Source: CAYRHN01 sp964424115 (GTDB lineage: Bacteria > Chloroflexota > Anaerolineae > Anaerolineales > Anaerolineaceae). Taken from it: a stretch of 64,000 bases of DNA. The stretch spans positions 186,001-250,000 of the forward strand of contig CAYRHN010000002.1 in NCBI GenBank assembly GCA_964424115.1. The letters are read 5' to 3'. Both the position numbers and the translations under genes were made by a program. Position 1 is the first letter of the stretch. Each line of letters starts with the position of its first letter. Shown one piece after another: positions 8,045 to 17,126 of the stretch. The notes beneath the pieces are model-generated. The model was not told the DNA's origin, did not search any database, and was given only the letters and a program-made list of their open reading frames with translations.

Positions 8045-10408
8045 ATGTCGATGACAGAACGTGTAGCCAAATTGCGCCAGGAGAGCCTGGAGGCTGTCCC
8101 CACAATCTCTGGTGAGCGAGCAGAATTAATCACCCGCTTCTATCAGCAATCGCACGGACTGAACTCACCGGCGGTGGAGCGCGCGATGGTCTTTGAATTC
8201 CTGATGAGCCACAAGACCATTTATATTGGCAATGGCGAATTGATCGTAGGCGAGAAAGGGCCGACCCCAAAAGCGACTCCAACCTATCCCGAGTTATGCT
8301 GTCATTCATTGGATGATTTGGATATCCTGGATTCACGTCCCAAGATCCCGTTCAGGGTCAGCCCTGAAACGAGGCGTATATACGCTCGGGAGATCATACC
8401 AACCTGGCAGGGGCGGTCAATGCGTGATTTGATCTTTAGGGAGATGGAACCGGCCTGGCAAGATGCCTACGAGGCAGGGATTTTCACCGAATTCATGGAG
8501 CAGCGTGCACCAGGGCATACAGTTTTGGATGACAAGATTTATCATAAAGGAATGCTGGATTTTCAGGCTGAGATCAAGGCGCAGATCGATGCCCTCGATT
8601 TTCTTAATGATTCTGATGCCTATGCTCGACGGGAAGAATTGCGCGCGATGGATATTGCTGCGGGAGCATTGATCGCCTTTGCCCACCGTCATGCAGAACT
8701 AGCGCGAGGAATGGCGGAGGCAGAGAGCGAACCAAAACGGAAGCAAGAATTACAACACATCGCCAAGGTATGTGATTGGGTTCCTGCACACGCTCCGCGC
8801 ACATTTTGGGAGGCGCTGCAATATTATTGGTTTGTTCACTTAGGGGTAACGACTGAATTAAATACGTGGGATGCCTTCTGCCCCGGTCATCTGGATCAAC
8901 ATTTGCTTCCCTTTTACCAAAAGGACCTGGTAAATGGCAGCCTGACCCGTTCGGATGCCGAGGAATTGCTGCAGTGCTTTTGGATCAAGTTCAATAACCA
9001 GCCAGCGCCGCCCAAGGTGGGAGTCACGGCCGCGGAAAGCGGAACGTACACTGATTTTGCTCAGATCAATACCGGTGGGATCTTCCCGGATGGCAGCAAT
9101 GCCGTCAGCGACCTGACTTATTTAATTTTAGATGTGATCGAAGAAATGCGCCTGTTGCAACCCAGTTCCTCGATCCAGGTTAGTCGAGAAAATCCTGATG
9201 AATTTATCCTGCGCGCAGCGCGGATCATTCGTACTGGTTTTGGTCAGCCTTCGATCTTCAACGCCGATTTGATCGTTCAAGAATTACAGCGCATGGGCAA
9301 GACGTTAGAGGATGCGCGCCGTGGTGGATCGAGTGGGTGTGTGGAAGTAGGCGTATTTGGTCGCGAAAATTACAACTTGACCGGGTATTTCAACCTTCCT
9401 AAAGTATTTGAGATCACTTTAAACAACGGCCTGGATCCCCGAACCGGTAAACAGATCGGATTAAAGACTGGTAGGGCAGAGGATTTTATTTCGTTTGATG
9501 ATCTTTTTGCAGCGTTTGAGAAGCAGATGTTGTACTTCTTGGATATTAAAGTACGCGGCAATCAGGTGATCGAGCGGCTGTATGCCACTTATTTACCCGC
9601 GCCATTCCTGTCGCTGCTGATCGATGATTGTATAGCCCGCGGAAAGGATTATCACGATGGAGGCGCCCGCTATAATACCACTTATATCCAGGGGGTAGGA
9701 GTGGGTTCTTTGACCGATATGTTGAGCGCCGTGCGGCAACACGTATACCAACAGAAAAGTCTGTCGATGGGACAATTATTAAAAGCGCTGGAGGAGAATT
9801 TTCCGGACGAGCGCATTCGCCAGATGTTGCTCAACCGCACCCCGCGATATGGAAACGATGAGGATGCTGCTGATGAGCTAATGAAGCGCATTTTCGAGGC
9901 TTACTTCAATGTAGTGGACGGAAGGAAAAATACCAAGGGCGGAGATTATCATATCAATTTATTACCGACAACTGCCCATGTTTATTTTGGCTCGGTGATT
10001 GGGGCCACCCCTGATGGGCGGCGGTCTGGTTTACCTCTTTCGGAAGGAGTTTCGCCTGTGCAGGGAGCCGACAGGCACGGGCCGACAGCCGTGCTGCGTT
10101 CTGTGGCCAAAATGGATCACGGGAGAACTGGCGGGACGCTGCTCAACCAGAAGTTCACGCCGCAACTATTGGCCGATGATACCGGTCTGAACAGTCTGGT
10201 TCAACTGGTGCGCACTTATTTCCAGATGGGCGGACACCATATCCAGTTTAATGTAGTGGATGCCGAGACATTGAAATGCGCGCAGAAGACGCCTGAACTA
10301 TATCGCGATTTGATCGTGCGGGTGGCCGGGTACAGTGATTATTTTTGCGATTTGAGCGAGACTTTGCAAAATGAGATCATTGCCCGAACGGAGCATGACG
10401 GGTTTTAA
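8045..10408 (+). CDS. Glycyl radical enzyme, trans-4-hydroxyproline dehydratase (HypD)-like
   Basis: 787 residues from ATG 8045 (GGAGGG upstream; a TTG at 8027 overlaps the activase and is less likely). Radical site: RVAGYSDYF, Gly762, near the C-terminus. Active-site Cys432 and Glu434 lie in GGSSGCVEVG. From memory of the family, the N-terminal blocks GELIVGEKG, AYEAGIFTEFMEQRAPGHTV and KFNNQPAPPKVG match HypD closely, while the active-site loop has Val where HypD has Thr (GCVETG). HypD removes water from trans-4-hydroxy-L-proline to give pyrroline-5-carboxylate. No P5C reductase gene is adjacent. Choline lyase and diol dehydratase usually have GCVEP, so they are less likely. The exact substrate is not proven. 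Confidence 0.82.
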   Translation: MSMTERVAKLRQESLEAVPTISGERAELITRFYQQSHGLNSPAVERAMVFEFLMSHKTIYIGNGELIVGEKGPTPKATPTYPELCCHSLDDLDILDSRPKIPFRVSPETRRIYAREIIPTWQGRSMRDLIFREMEPAWQDAYEAGIFTEFMEQRAPGHTVLDDKIYHKGMLDFQAEIKAQIDALDFLNDSDAYARREELRAMDIAAGALIAFAHRHAELARGMAEAESEPKRKQELQHIAKVCDWVPAHAPRTFWEALQYYWFVHLGVTTELNTWDAFCPGHLDQHLLPFYQKDLVNGSLTRSDAEELLQCFWIKFNNQPAPPKVGVTAAESGTYTDFAQINTGGIFPDGSNAVSDLTYLILDVIEEMRLLQPSSSIQVSRENPDEFILRAARIIRTGFGQPSIFNADLIVQELQRMGKTLEDARRGGSSGCVEVGVFGRENYNLTGYFNLPKVFEITLNNGLDPRTGKQIGLKTGRAEDFISFDDLFAAFEKQMLYFLDIKVRGNQVIERLYATYLPAPFLSLLIDDCIARGKDYHDGGARYNTTYIQGVGVGSLTDMLSAVRQHVYQQKSLSMGQLLKALEENFPDERIRQMLLNRTPRYGNDEDAADELMKRIFEAYFNVVDGRKNTKGGDYHINLLPTTAHVYFGSVIGATPDGRRSGLPLSEGVSPVQGADRHGPTAVLRSVAKMDHGRTGGTLLNQKFTPQLLADDTGLNSLVQLVRTYFQMGGHHIQFNVVDAETLKCAQKTPELYRDLIVRVAGYSDYFCDLSETLQNEIIARTEHDGF

Positions 10409-10421
10409 TCTAACCAAGAAG

Positions 10422-12053
10422 TCACAGGACCGGTTTTTTGGGAATATAGCTCGATAGTTGCGGGTTAAGCCGGACACCTTGCAGGGCAAGAATTCGAATG
10501 CGCGCCAGGTAAGCTGCTCCGTGCAAAATATGCAAATTAACATCTGCGACGTGCCGGTTGTTCGGATCGGATAGATAAGTATTGCGCACCCAATAATTGA
10601 ACGCTCCCATACCCGGACCTGTCCAGATTTGGTAATCCATTTCGCGGCCTGGTTCTCCATCGATAGCCCAGCGGGCAGACCGCCCCAGATACCAACGAAA
10701 GATCAATGCCATTTTATGATGCGGGTCTCTTTCGGCACGGACAATCTGGGCTGGATCTCTTTCGCTAAAGAAAAGGCGAGTCTCTTCCCATACTTCATGC
10801 AGAGATTTTCTAAAAACTTGTTTTTCCAGTTTTTCCTTTTCCAGCAGAGGAATCTCGTCCAGGTCAGAGTAACGGGTATAGAGATCGCGGAGACCTTGCG
10901 CGCGGGCTGCAAACAAGGTGCCGCGTTTAAGCACCTGAGCCCTGGCACCCAATTCAAACATATCTGCGGCTGGAGCCATGGCAACATCTGTTGTTTCGAC
11001 CTGTGCAAGCAACTTGCGGACAGGTTCTGAAGTACCGGCTTCAAGGCAGGATTGGTTAATAGAGCCTGTTACCAGGTAGGCAGCCCCCATCATAAATGCC
11101 GCCAGGGCAGATTCCGGTGTGGCAATTCCCCCTCCGGCGCCAACCCGAACGTTTTGCGCGTAGCCATATTGCTCTTGGATCTCATCTCGTAAGGCGATCA
11201 CTGCTGGAAGAGCGCTGACTAACGGTCGATTATCCGTATGTCCACCGGAGTCGGCTTCGACGGTGATATCATCTGCCATAGGAACGCGGGCAGCCAATTC
11301 TGCCTGTTGGGGAGTGATCTTGCCCTGTTCAAGCAGGCGGGCGAGTGCGCTTTGCGAAGGTGGAGAGAGAAATCGTTTGGCAATCTCTTTTCGGGATATC
11401 TTGGCAATCACGCGGTGTGAGATGACGATATTGCCGTCGGGGGTAGAGGAAAGGCCGCTGACCCGATATTGGATCAATGGCAATGTGATATCCAGAAAGG
11501 CGGAAGCTTCAAGGATGGGAATGTTGTGTTTGAGATAAAGATCCACCACTTGCTGTTCTGCCATTGGATCATAGTGATTATGCAGCAAGTTAAGAATATA
11601 ATTCCCATTTGGTAAACTGGCCTGGAGGTTTATTATGGCGGCTTCAACGCGCCCCAAGGATAATCCTCCCGCTCCAAATGAGCAAAGCATGCCCGCTTTA
11701 CCCATAGAAACCACCATCTCTTCGGAGGCGATCCCGGCTGCCATTGCGCCAGCATAGAGAGCATATTGAATGGCGTACGCCTGTTTGAATTCGGGGTCTC
11801 CAAGTTGCTCAGGCGGCATTGAGGGACACCAGGCAGCTACCCGATAATGCTCTTCGCTTGAAAGCTGCCCTGCGTGGTTGGCGAGCCCCAGCTGGTTCTT
11901 TTGCGTCACAGCCCATACCGGCATTGCAAGATGGGAAAGGATTTCTTTCATCGAAACCTCTTCGCAAGCGAGAGCACCGAACGAGCCTTTCCAGTCTGGC
12001 AGGATGATCTTGCCAGGGGAGGAATTATTTACCTGAGAGATTGATGGATCCAA
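10422..12053 (-). CDS. PfaD-like enoylreductase family protein (orphan)
   Basis: 543 residues. TIM-barrel flavoprotein of the PfaD / trans-acting enoylreductase family, which reduces enoyl intermediates in polyunsaturated fatty acid and some polyketide pathways. Key segments are GAGGLSLGRVEAAI, the substrate/FMN region ITVEADSGGHTDNRPL, VRVGAGGGIATPESALAAFMMGA and the conserved C-terminal part with GPGMGAFNYWVRNTYL. There is no polyketide or PUFA synthase gene in the visible neighbourhood, which is unusual for PfaD. It is convergent with the glycyl radical enzyme (13 bases apart). The start at 12053 is supported only by frame; an internal ATG is possible. Confidence 0.85.
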   Translation of the reverse strand: MDPSISQVNNSSPGKIILPDWKGSFGALACEEVSMKEILSHLAMPVWAVTQKNQLGLANHAGQLSSEEHYRVAAWCPSMPPEQLGDPEFKQAYAIQYALYAGAMAAGIASEEMVVSMGKAGMLCSFGAGGLSLGRVEAAIINLQASLPNGNYILNLLHNHYDPMAEQQVVDLYLKHNIPILEASAFLDITLPLIQYRVSGLSSTPDGNIVISHRVIAKISRKEIAKRFLSPPSQSALARLLEQGKITPQQAELAARVPMADDITVEADSGGHTDNRPLVSALPAVIALRDEIQEQYGYAQNVRVGAGGGIATPESALAAFMMGAAYLVTGSINQSCLEAGTSEPVRKLLAQVETTDVAMAPAADMFELGARAQVLKRGTLFAARAQGLRDLYTRYSDLDEIPLLEKEKLEKQVFRKSLHEVWEETRLFFSERDPAQIVRAERDPHHKMALIFRWYLGRSARWAIDGEPGREMDYQIWTGPGMGAFNYWVRNTYLSDPNNRHVADVNLHILHGAAYLARIRILALQGVRLNPQLSSYIPKKPVL

Positions 12054-12109
12054 ATTTCACCTGCCTGATTGAATATGAATACCTTAACCCTTCATAATTC
12101 TACCAGGTG

Positions 12110-12147
12110 CGGAGAAAAACAAAAATCCGAAACGAATTCGGATTTTT
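12110..12147 (-). terminator. Terminator downstream of the tRNA pair
   Basis: Stem AAAAATCCGAA / TTCGGATTTTT (12121-12147), followed on the minus strand by GTTTTTC. It ends the tRNA transcript before the pfaD-like gene promoter region. Confidence 0.8.
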
Positions 12148-12166
12148 ACGGATAAGTTTTTATATT

Positions 12167-12240
12167 TGGAGGCGACGATGGGATTTGAACCCATGATCAG
12201 GGTTTTGCAGACCCTTGCCTTGCCACTTGGCCACGTCGCC
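12167..12240 (-). tRNA. tRNA-Cys (GCA)
   Basis: Cloverleaf on the minus strand: acceptor GGCGACG / CGTCGCC, anticodon arm AGGGT-CTGCAAA-ACCCT with anticodon GCA, T-arm GGGTTCAAATCCC. The discriminator is U and CCA is encoded. Confidence 0.96.
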
Positions 12241-12253
12241 AGAGAATTGAAAG

Positions 12254-12326
<73 letters not shown>

Positions 12327-12426
12327 GTCTATCGAGATATTCAATTTGCTTGCAGTGGTCGGTATTATAGTAGAAAGCTGGAAAATCGTCAAGTTTTCCA
12401 GGCGATTTGCTGTCAAGAAATTCGCT

Positions 12427-12454
12427 TTGCGTTTTTCCTTAATTCCTGTATACT
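12427..12454 (+). promoter_or_regulatory. Putative sigma70 promoter
   Basis: TTGCGT at 12427-12432 and TATACT at 12449-12454, 16-base spacer, upstream of the gene at 12,493. Confidence 0.55.
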
Positions 12455-12492
12455 AGTTTTATAGATCGCAATTCTCTCAGGAGGTGTGAGGT

Positions 12493-12984
12493 ATGGGTAA
12501 TACTGATCAAAAAGAGAATACTGGAGCGGAAGGAATTGAGGGTGAACTGCTCTCATTGGTTGGTTTGGCCGGTGGGCCTTTACAGGAAGCGGTTAGTGAG
12601 TTCATGAATGGCAAAGGGGAATTGCACGAGACCACCCGTGCTGCCATGGCGAGCAACAAAGGCTCGACTGCCGAAAGCCTTGTGGCGGCATTTCTGGAGA
12701 GCAAATTCAAGCTTTCTCCTACATTGGCAAATATTATTGCACCGCTTTTGATCAAGCTGGCACCGAATCTCTTGGGTCAGGCTGATAAGAAGGAAACCGA
12801 AAAGAAACCCAAGGCGAAACCAAAGCCAAAACCAAAACCATCGACCAACGCCGCCAAAAAGAAAGAAGAAAAGGAACCTGCTGCCAAGCCAGCTGCAAAG
12901 AAAAAGGAAAAAGAATCTACGACTGCGAAACCCAAGGCCAAGCCAAAGCCAAAACCAAAACGGACAGTCACTGTTGAAAAATAG
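12493..12984 (+). CDS. DUF937-like helical protein with Lys/Pro-rich tail
   Basis: 163 residues. The N-terminal half (to about 97) is helical and resembles DUF937-type domains (TLANIIAPLLIKLAPNLLGQ). The C-terminal half is a basic low-complexity tail of KPK and KKKE units, like histone-H1-like or AlgP-like tails that bind DNA without sequence preference. AGGAGGTG upstream gives a clear start. A GNAT gene follows 9 bases later. Function unknown; a nucleoid-associated role is a guess from the tail. Confidence 0.72.
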   Translation: MGNTDQKENTGAEGIEGELLSLVGLAGGPLQEAVSEFMNGKGELHETTRAAMASNKGSTAESLVAAFLESKFKLSPTLANIIAPLLIKLAPNLLGQADKKETEKKPKAKPKPKPKPSTNAAKKKEEKEPAAKPAAKKKEKESTTAKPKAKPKPKPKRTVTVEK

Positions 12985-12993
12985 GAACTGAAA

Positions 12994-13494
12994 ATGAACA
13001 ACGAAGCAAGGGAACCTGTCGAAGTAACGCTGGCTTCGATCATTGCATTGCGTGAAGTGACCGGGGAAACGGTGCGTCAGGTCTGCAAGTTAAGCGATAC
13101 CTTGAGCGAAGCCCAAAAGCACCTTGTGGCCCCAAATGCCATCTCCATTGCTGAGGCGTATTTCTGCAAAGAGGCCTGGTTTCGAGCTATCTATGCAGAT
13201 GAAATACCGGTAGGTTTTGTGATGCTCTATATAGGTTCGGAAGGTGATGAATTGCCAGAGGTGGATGGAATCCACCTCTGGCGTTTTATGATCGCCGGGC
13301 CATACCAGAAACTTGGTTTCGGTCGCAAAGCTTTGCTATTGGTGATCGATCATGCCCGCTCGATAGGGGCTAAATCTATCCATCTTAGCTTTGTTGACAA
13401 AGAGAGCAGCCCGGAAGGGTTTTACCGAACACTTGGCTTTCAGCGTGATGGAAAGGTGTACGACGACGAGATCGGCATGACCCTGCAGCTATAG
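12994..13494 (+). CDS. GNAT-family N-acetyltransferase
   Basis: 166 residues. Transfers an acetyl group from acetyl-CoA, probably to an amine. The acetyl-CoA loop is PYQKLGFGRKALLLVI, the beta-4/5 core is LWRFMIAGPYQ and the C-terminal part has SPEGFYRTLGFQRDGKVYDDEIGM, a pattern seen in spermidine/spermine acetyltransferases (PaiA/BltD type). The substrate is not certain. Its stop overlaps the stop of the convergent ABC permease gene by 6 bases. Confidence 0.88.
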   Translation: MNNEAREPVEVTLASIIALREVTGETVRQVCKLSDTLSEAQKHLVAPNAISIAEAYFCKEAWFRAIYADEIPVGFVMLYIGSEGDELPEVDGIHLWRFMIAGPYQKLGFGRKALLLVIDHARSIGAKSIHLSFVDKESSPEGFYRTLGFQRDGKVYDDEIGMTLQL

Positions 13495-14331
13495 ATCGCG
13501 ATTATGAAAGCGGCGGATGGCTAAAAACAAGATCGCCAACCCATACAGACCGGCATAGATCACCATCGCCTGGCTTGGAATTGAATTGGCGCCGAAAAAC
13601 AGGCCACTGGTGAGCATTCCGCCAGAATTGGATTGCGTTTCATAAGCGGCCCGGCGCCAAAGCGCTTCACTGGGAACGATCAAGCTGGAGATAATACCCA
13701 TGTTGACGGAGGCCTGGTTTTGGAACATGGCCCCGATTTGTTCAATCCACCCGCCAACAAAAGCGATGCCGTACAATCCTAACACCATCACTCCATTTGC
13801 AAGGGTGGAGAGGCGAGTGCCCCCCAGGAAGGTGAGGCTGAGCAAAACTGCGCTGGCCATCCACATCAATGCAATCCCTGGAACAGCGTTTGGGATTGAA
13901 TATCCGCCTACCAGAAGAAGGGTCAGGTTAACCCCGCCAGACATAAACAGCAGGTAGAGGGTCATCATGGCCAAATAGCCCAGCCATTTTCCAAGCAGGA
14001 TTTGCCAACGTTTGACCGGCTTGGTGACCAGGGTTTGCATGGTGCCGCTATTGATCTCACCGGCCAGGGTATCGACCGAGGCAATAATGGTCATGATTGC
14101 AGACAGGAAATTAACCGCATACAAACCTGCCAGAGCAAAAAAGCTGGCCATCTCGGTAATCACGTAATCACTGGGGTTCTCAACCTCTGCGAGGTAATTG
14201 GATCGGATCAGGTGGTAGCCAAAGGCGAACACTGCCAGGAAAAGGATGCCTAAACCAAGAGCAATCCAGACGATTTTCCGGCGCGCAGCTTCAGCAAATG
14301 TCAGGCGAGTAATAACCCATATGGTATGCAT
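13489..14331 (-). CDS. ABC transporter permease (ABC-2 type)
   Basis: 280 residues with six predicted transmembrane helices, the first near residue 20 (IVWIALGLGILFLAVFAFGY). It carries the ABC-2 permease signature GEINSGTMQTLVTKPVKRWQILLGKW. It directly follows its ATPase gene, with a shared base at 14331 (stop/start overlap). Together they form an exporter of unknown cargo, of the kind used for multidrug, bacteriocin or membrane-maintenance roles. Confidence 0.9.
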   Translation of the reverse strand: MHTIWVITRLTFAEAARRKIVWIALGLGILFLAVFAFGYHLIRSNYLAEVENPSDYVITEMASFFALAGLYAVNFLSAIMTIIASVDTLAGEINSGTMQTLVTKPVKRWQILLGKWLGYLAMMTLYLLFMSGGVNLTLLLVGGYSIPNAVPGIALMWMASAVLLSLTFLGGTRLSTLANGVMVLGLYGIAFVGGWIEQIGAMFQNQASVNMGIISSLIVPSEALWRRAAYETQSNSGGMLTSGLFFGANSIPSQAMVIYAGLYGLAILFLAIRRFHNRDL

Positions 14332-15260
14332 CAGAGGCCTCCATCGGTGCCGATGATCTGTAAGAACAGCTCTTCCAGAGATTCCTTATGCGGATGGAGC
14401 GCGTAGACATCCAGGCCTTGTTCCACCAGGTAGCGATTGATCAAAGGAATGTCAGCCTCCTCATTGAGAGTGAGCGTTGCCTTTTTATCATCCACAATAA
14501 TATTTCTACTCCAACGTTCCAATCCCGCTAACACTTCAGGAGTAAATGGCGAAGCCTGAATTTCCAGGGAGAAATGGTTATTACTGAGATCTGCTATGGA
14601 GAGGTTGCGCAGCACGCGTCCTCTCTTCACAAAGGCCACCTTATCACAGATGATCTCGACTTCGCTGAGCAGGTGTGAATTTAAGAACACAGTTGTACCT
14701 TGTTCTCGCAGCTTATGAATCAAGTCTCGAACCTGGATACGGCCGACCGGATCCAGCCCTGAGGTGGGTTCATCCAGGAAGACAATCTCCGGGTCGTTGA
14801 GCAAGGCTTGCGCCAGGCCAATCCTCTGCAGCATTCCCTTCGAAAATCCACTGATCTTCTGCTCAGCATAGAGCGCCAAACCAACCAGTTCCAAGACTTC
14901 AGGAATGCGTTTTCGGAGTGCAGGTTGGGGAATGTGGTATAGATTCGCGTGCAGGGTAAGGAATTCGCGTGCGGTCAGCCAATCGTGGAAACGGAAGTGT
15001 TCTGGCAGAAAGCCGACTTTCGCTCGAGCCTGCGCATCGCCGATGGGGCGGCCCAAGAGCGCGGCCTCTCCGGAATCGGGTTTTGCCAGGCCAAGCAACA
15101 TCTTCATGGATGTGGTCTTTCCTGCGCCGTTGGGTCCCAGAAAACCGAACACTTCTCCCCGTGCAATCGAGAGGGAAAGACCTTCAACAGCGACCTTCGA
15201 TCCGAAGGTTTTTCTTAAATTGTGAGTATAGATAACTGGTGAGTTGTTGTTTTCGGTCAT
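14331..15260 (-). CDS. ABC transporter ATP-binding protein
   Basis: 309 residues. Walker A GPNGAGKTT, signature FSKGMLQRIGLAQALL (SKGM in place of the common SGGQ, typical of the ABC-2/NatA-like group), Walker B EIVFLDEPTSGLDP and switch His in LNSHLLSEVE. The C-terminal 80 residues form the extra domain common in this group. It energises the permease encoded immediately downstream. Confidence 0.95.
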   Translation of the reverse strand: MTENNNSPVIYTHNLRKTFGSKVAVEGLSLSIARGEVFGFLGPNGAGKTTSMKMLLGLAKPDSGEAALLGRPIGDAQARAKVGFLPEHFRFHDWLTAREFLTLHANLYHIPQPALRKRIPEVLELVGLALYAEQKISGFSKGMLQRIGLAQALLNDPEIVFLDEPTSGLDPVGRIQVRDLIHKLREQGTTVFLNSHLLSEVEIICDKVAFVKRGRVLRNLSIADLSNNHFSLEIQASPFTPEVLAGLERWSRNIIVDDKKATLTLNEEADIPLINRYLVEQGLDVYALHPHKESLEELFLQIIGTDGGL

Positions 15261-15271
15261 GGTTAAATAGG

Positions 15272-15303
15272 CATTCCTGCGGGGAAACCTCCCCGCAGGA
15301 ATG
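15272..15303 (-). terminator. Perfect hairpin between anti-sigma and ABC genes
   Basis: 13-bp inverted repeat CATTCCTGCGGGG / CCCCGCAGGAATG. There is no strong T-run on the minus strand, so it may be a weak terminator, or an attenuator or mRNA-stability hairpin separating the sigma operon from the exporter operon. Confidence 0.55.
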
Positions 15304-15314
15304 AATAATCCTTT

Positions 15315-16442
15315 TTAATGAAGGTTGTTAGCGACATCCAGGGTCGACGCGCTATCCCCGTTGGAAATGATCGCATACAGGATATTGTTTTTTACCCAGA
15401 TCAAAACATGTTCCTGGCTGCCCGAATTGTCAGAGATCAGAGTGCCTTTTGAGCCATCTACTGTTACGATCTCGTAGCTTGCTTCTGGCTGTGGAATGGG
15501 GATAATGAGCGTGCTTAACCAATCCACCTGGCTGCTGAATGCTTCGGCTTCCTCTGCGGACATTCCGCTGATTTGCAGGAAGATCCTACCCACCTCGCGT
15601 ACATCGACGCTGTCGGGGGCGTTAATGGTCGGAGAAGGGATTTGGACAAAGCTCAGGCAAACCTGGCTTTCCTGCGCCTGGCTATCGCAGCTGCCGTAAT
15701 TGGCAATTACTGCGCGAGGAATAGTAAAGGAAATCTGGGCTCCATTCCATTGGTCGGGTAATTGCAGGTCACTGCGGTTGATCTCAGCTAACAGGCCGCG
15801 CGCTTTTTCAAGATTGATCGTGAAGGTCCCGTTGACGCTGGGCTCTACAGAAAGACTGAAGAGCTGGTAAGGTACATCAGGCAGGCGAACCTGGAACCCA
15901 GCGGTGGAGGATGCCTGATCGCTGTTTTCCACCTGCTCAGTCTGTCCATTAGTGGTGTATTGGGTATCTTCAGACACCAGGTAAAAGAGACTGTTTGCAG
16001 CTTCGGTGAAATTCTCTGGTAGATTGGATATATTGATCGGCAGAACCGTCGTATCTTGAACGCGGAACATGGCCAATACCTTTGCTGCAAAGGCGCGGAT
16101 GGGCGGTACAGCCAGGATGAGAATCAGCACCAGGCTGACGGACGCGATTGCAGTCATAAAGCGATGTTGACGAAAGAAATTGAACATTTTATTTTGCTCC
16201 TTTGGATAGGGATTGATGCGCGTCTCCAGGCGAGAGCGGAGTTCGGAGGAAGAGATGGATTTTGGAGAACTTTGCAACGACGAGAGGCGGGATTCCACCC
16301 ACTCTTTGCGAGCCAGGGCATCGAGGAAACGTTCTTTGCAGACTGGGCAATTCTCCAGGTGGGATTTGAAGTCAGCAGCCTGCTCGTTGCTGCACTGCCC
16401 ATCCCGTAACCGCATCAGTTCACTTTCGTTCAGATGGTTCAT
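15315..16442 (-). CDS. Zinc-finger anti-sigma factor with extracytoplasmic domain
   Basis: 375 residues from the ATG at 16442, which lies two bases after the sigma gene's stop; the longer open frame upstream is shadow sequence inside the sigma gene. The N-terminus is an anti-sigma zinc-binding domain (HLENCPVCKERF, with His in DFKSH). One transmembrane helix follows (MTAIASVSLVLILILAVPPIRAF region), then an outside domain of about 230 residues with DUF4367-like features (IVTVDGSKGTLISD at the end). It should hold the ECF sigma factor at the membrane until an envelope signal releases it. Confidence 0.88.
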   Translation of the reverse strand: MNHLNESELMRLRDGQCSNEQAADFKSHLENCPVCKERFLDALARKEWVESRLSSLQSSPKSISSSELRSRLETRINPYPKEQNKMFNFFRQHRFMTAIASVSLVLILILAVPPIRAFAAKVLAMFRVQDTTVLPINISNLPENFTEAANSLFYLVSEDTQYTTNGQTEQVENSDQASSTAGFQVRLPDVPYQLFSLSVEPSVNGTFTINLEKARGLLAEINRSDLQLPDQWNGAQISFTIPRAVIANYGSCDSQAQESQVCLSFVQIPSPTINAPDSVDVREVGRIFLQISGMSAEEAEAFSSQVDWLSTLIIPIPQPEASYEIVTVDGSKGTLISDNSGSQEHVLIWVKNNILYAIISNGDSASTLDVANNLH

Positions 16443-16443
16443 G

Positions 16444-16989
16444 TCATCCTCCAAATCGTGCCCGGTAACGCTTTTCGAATTCTCGCTCCGCGCGAGACAA
16501 CAAAGTGCCCACGGATCCAGGAGATACCTGGCAGGCTTCTGCCAGTTCCAGGTAACTGAAACCCGAAGAACGAAGAAGCAGCAATTGTGCATCCCGCGGT
16601 TTAAGGTCAGACAACACCCGGCGCACCATTTCTTGTTCTTGTTTGCTTTCCAATGCATCCGCCGGGGTGGAAGAATCCGGCGGCAGGATCTGGAAGGCTT
16701 GCATTTCGTATTGAGTCCGCCGGCGGGATGCACGCAGCGCATTCCAACCAAGCCGTGTTGCGGTTCGATAGAGCCAACCACCCGGATTCTGATCCGTGTT
16801 TAGTCGGGGAAGTTGTTGGTGGAGGCGAACAAAAGTCTCCAGGCAAAGATCTTCCGCCTCATCCGGATTAGAAGTGAGCCTGGAGAGGTAGCCAAATATT
16901 CTGCTCCAATGCTCATTAAACAGCGATTCAAAAAGGTGGTTCACGGCAGCTGGAAGGTGTTCCAGCGGTATAGGTTTCTCCATTTTCAT
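16444..16989 (-). CDS. ECF RNA polymerase sigma factor
   Basis: 181 residues. Region 2 (FNEHWSRIFGYLSRLTSNPDEAEDLCLETFVRLHQQLPRL region) binds the -10 element and core polymerase; region 4 (LKPRDAQLLLLRSSGFSYLELAEACQVSPGSVGTLLSRAEREF region) is a helix-turn-helix for the -35 element. It overlaps functionally with the anti-sigma gene 1 base downstream, the usual regulatory pair. The spacing of the two genes suggests translational coupling. Confidence 0.94.
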   Translation of the reverse strand: MKMEKPIPLEHLPAAVNHLFESLFNEHWSRIFGYLSRLTSNPDEAEDLCLETFVRLHQQLPRLNTDQNPGGWLYRTATRLGWNALRASRRRTQYEMQAFQILPPDSSTPADALESKQEQEMVRRVLSDLKPRDAQLLLLRSSGFSYLELAEACQVSPGSVGTLLSRAEREFEKRYRARFGG

Positions 16990-17126
16990 CCGATGAGCCT
17001 TTCAATAATTAAACACCGGCGAAGGATGATATGTGACATCCAGGATTATAACGCGTTTCCGATTCTTGAAATTGGCTTGAATATTGCAACATCGGAAAAT
17101 ATGGATATGAGAATTGAGGCGAAATT

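Noticed and set aside
15315..16781. A single 488-codon frame for the anti-sigma gene
   Set aside because: The first 113 codons lie inside the ECF sigma gene in another frame; the zinc-finger protein starts at the ATG at 16442.
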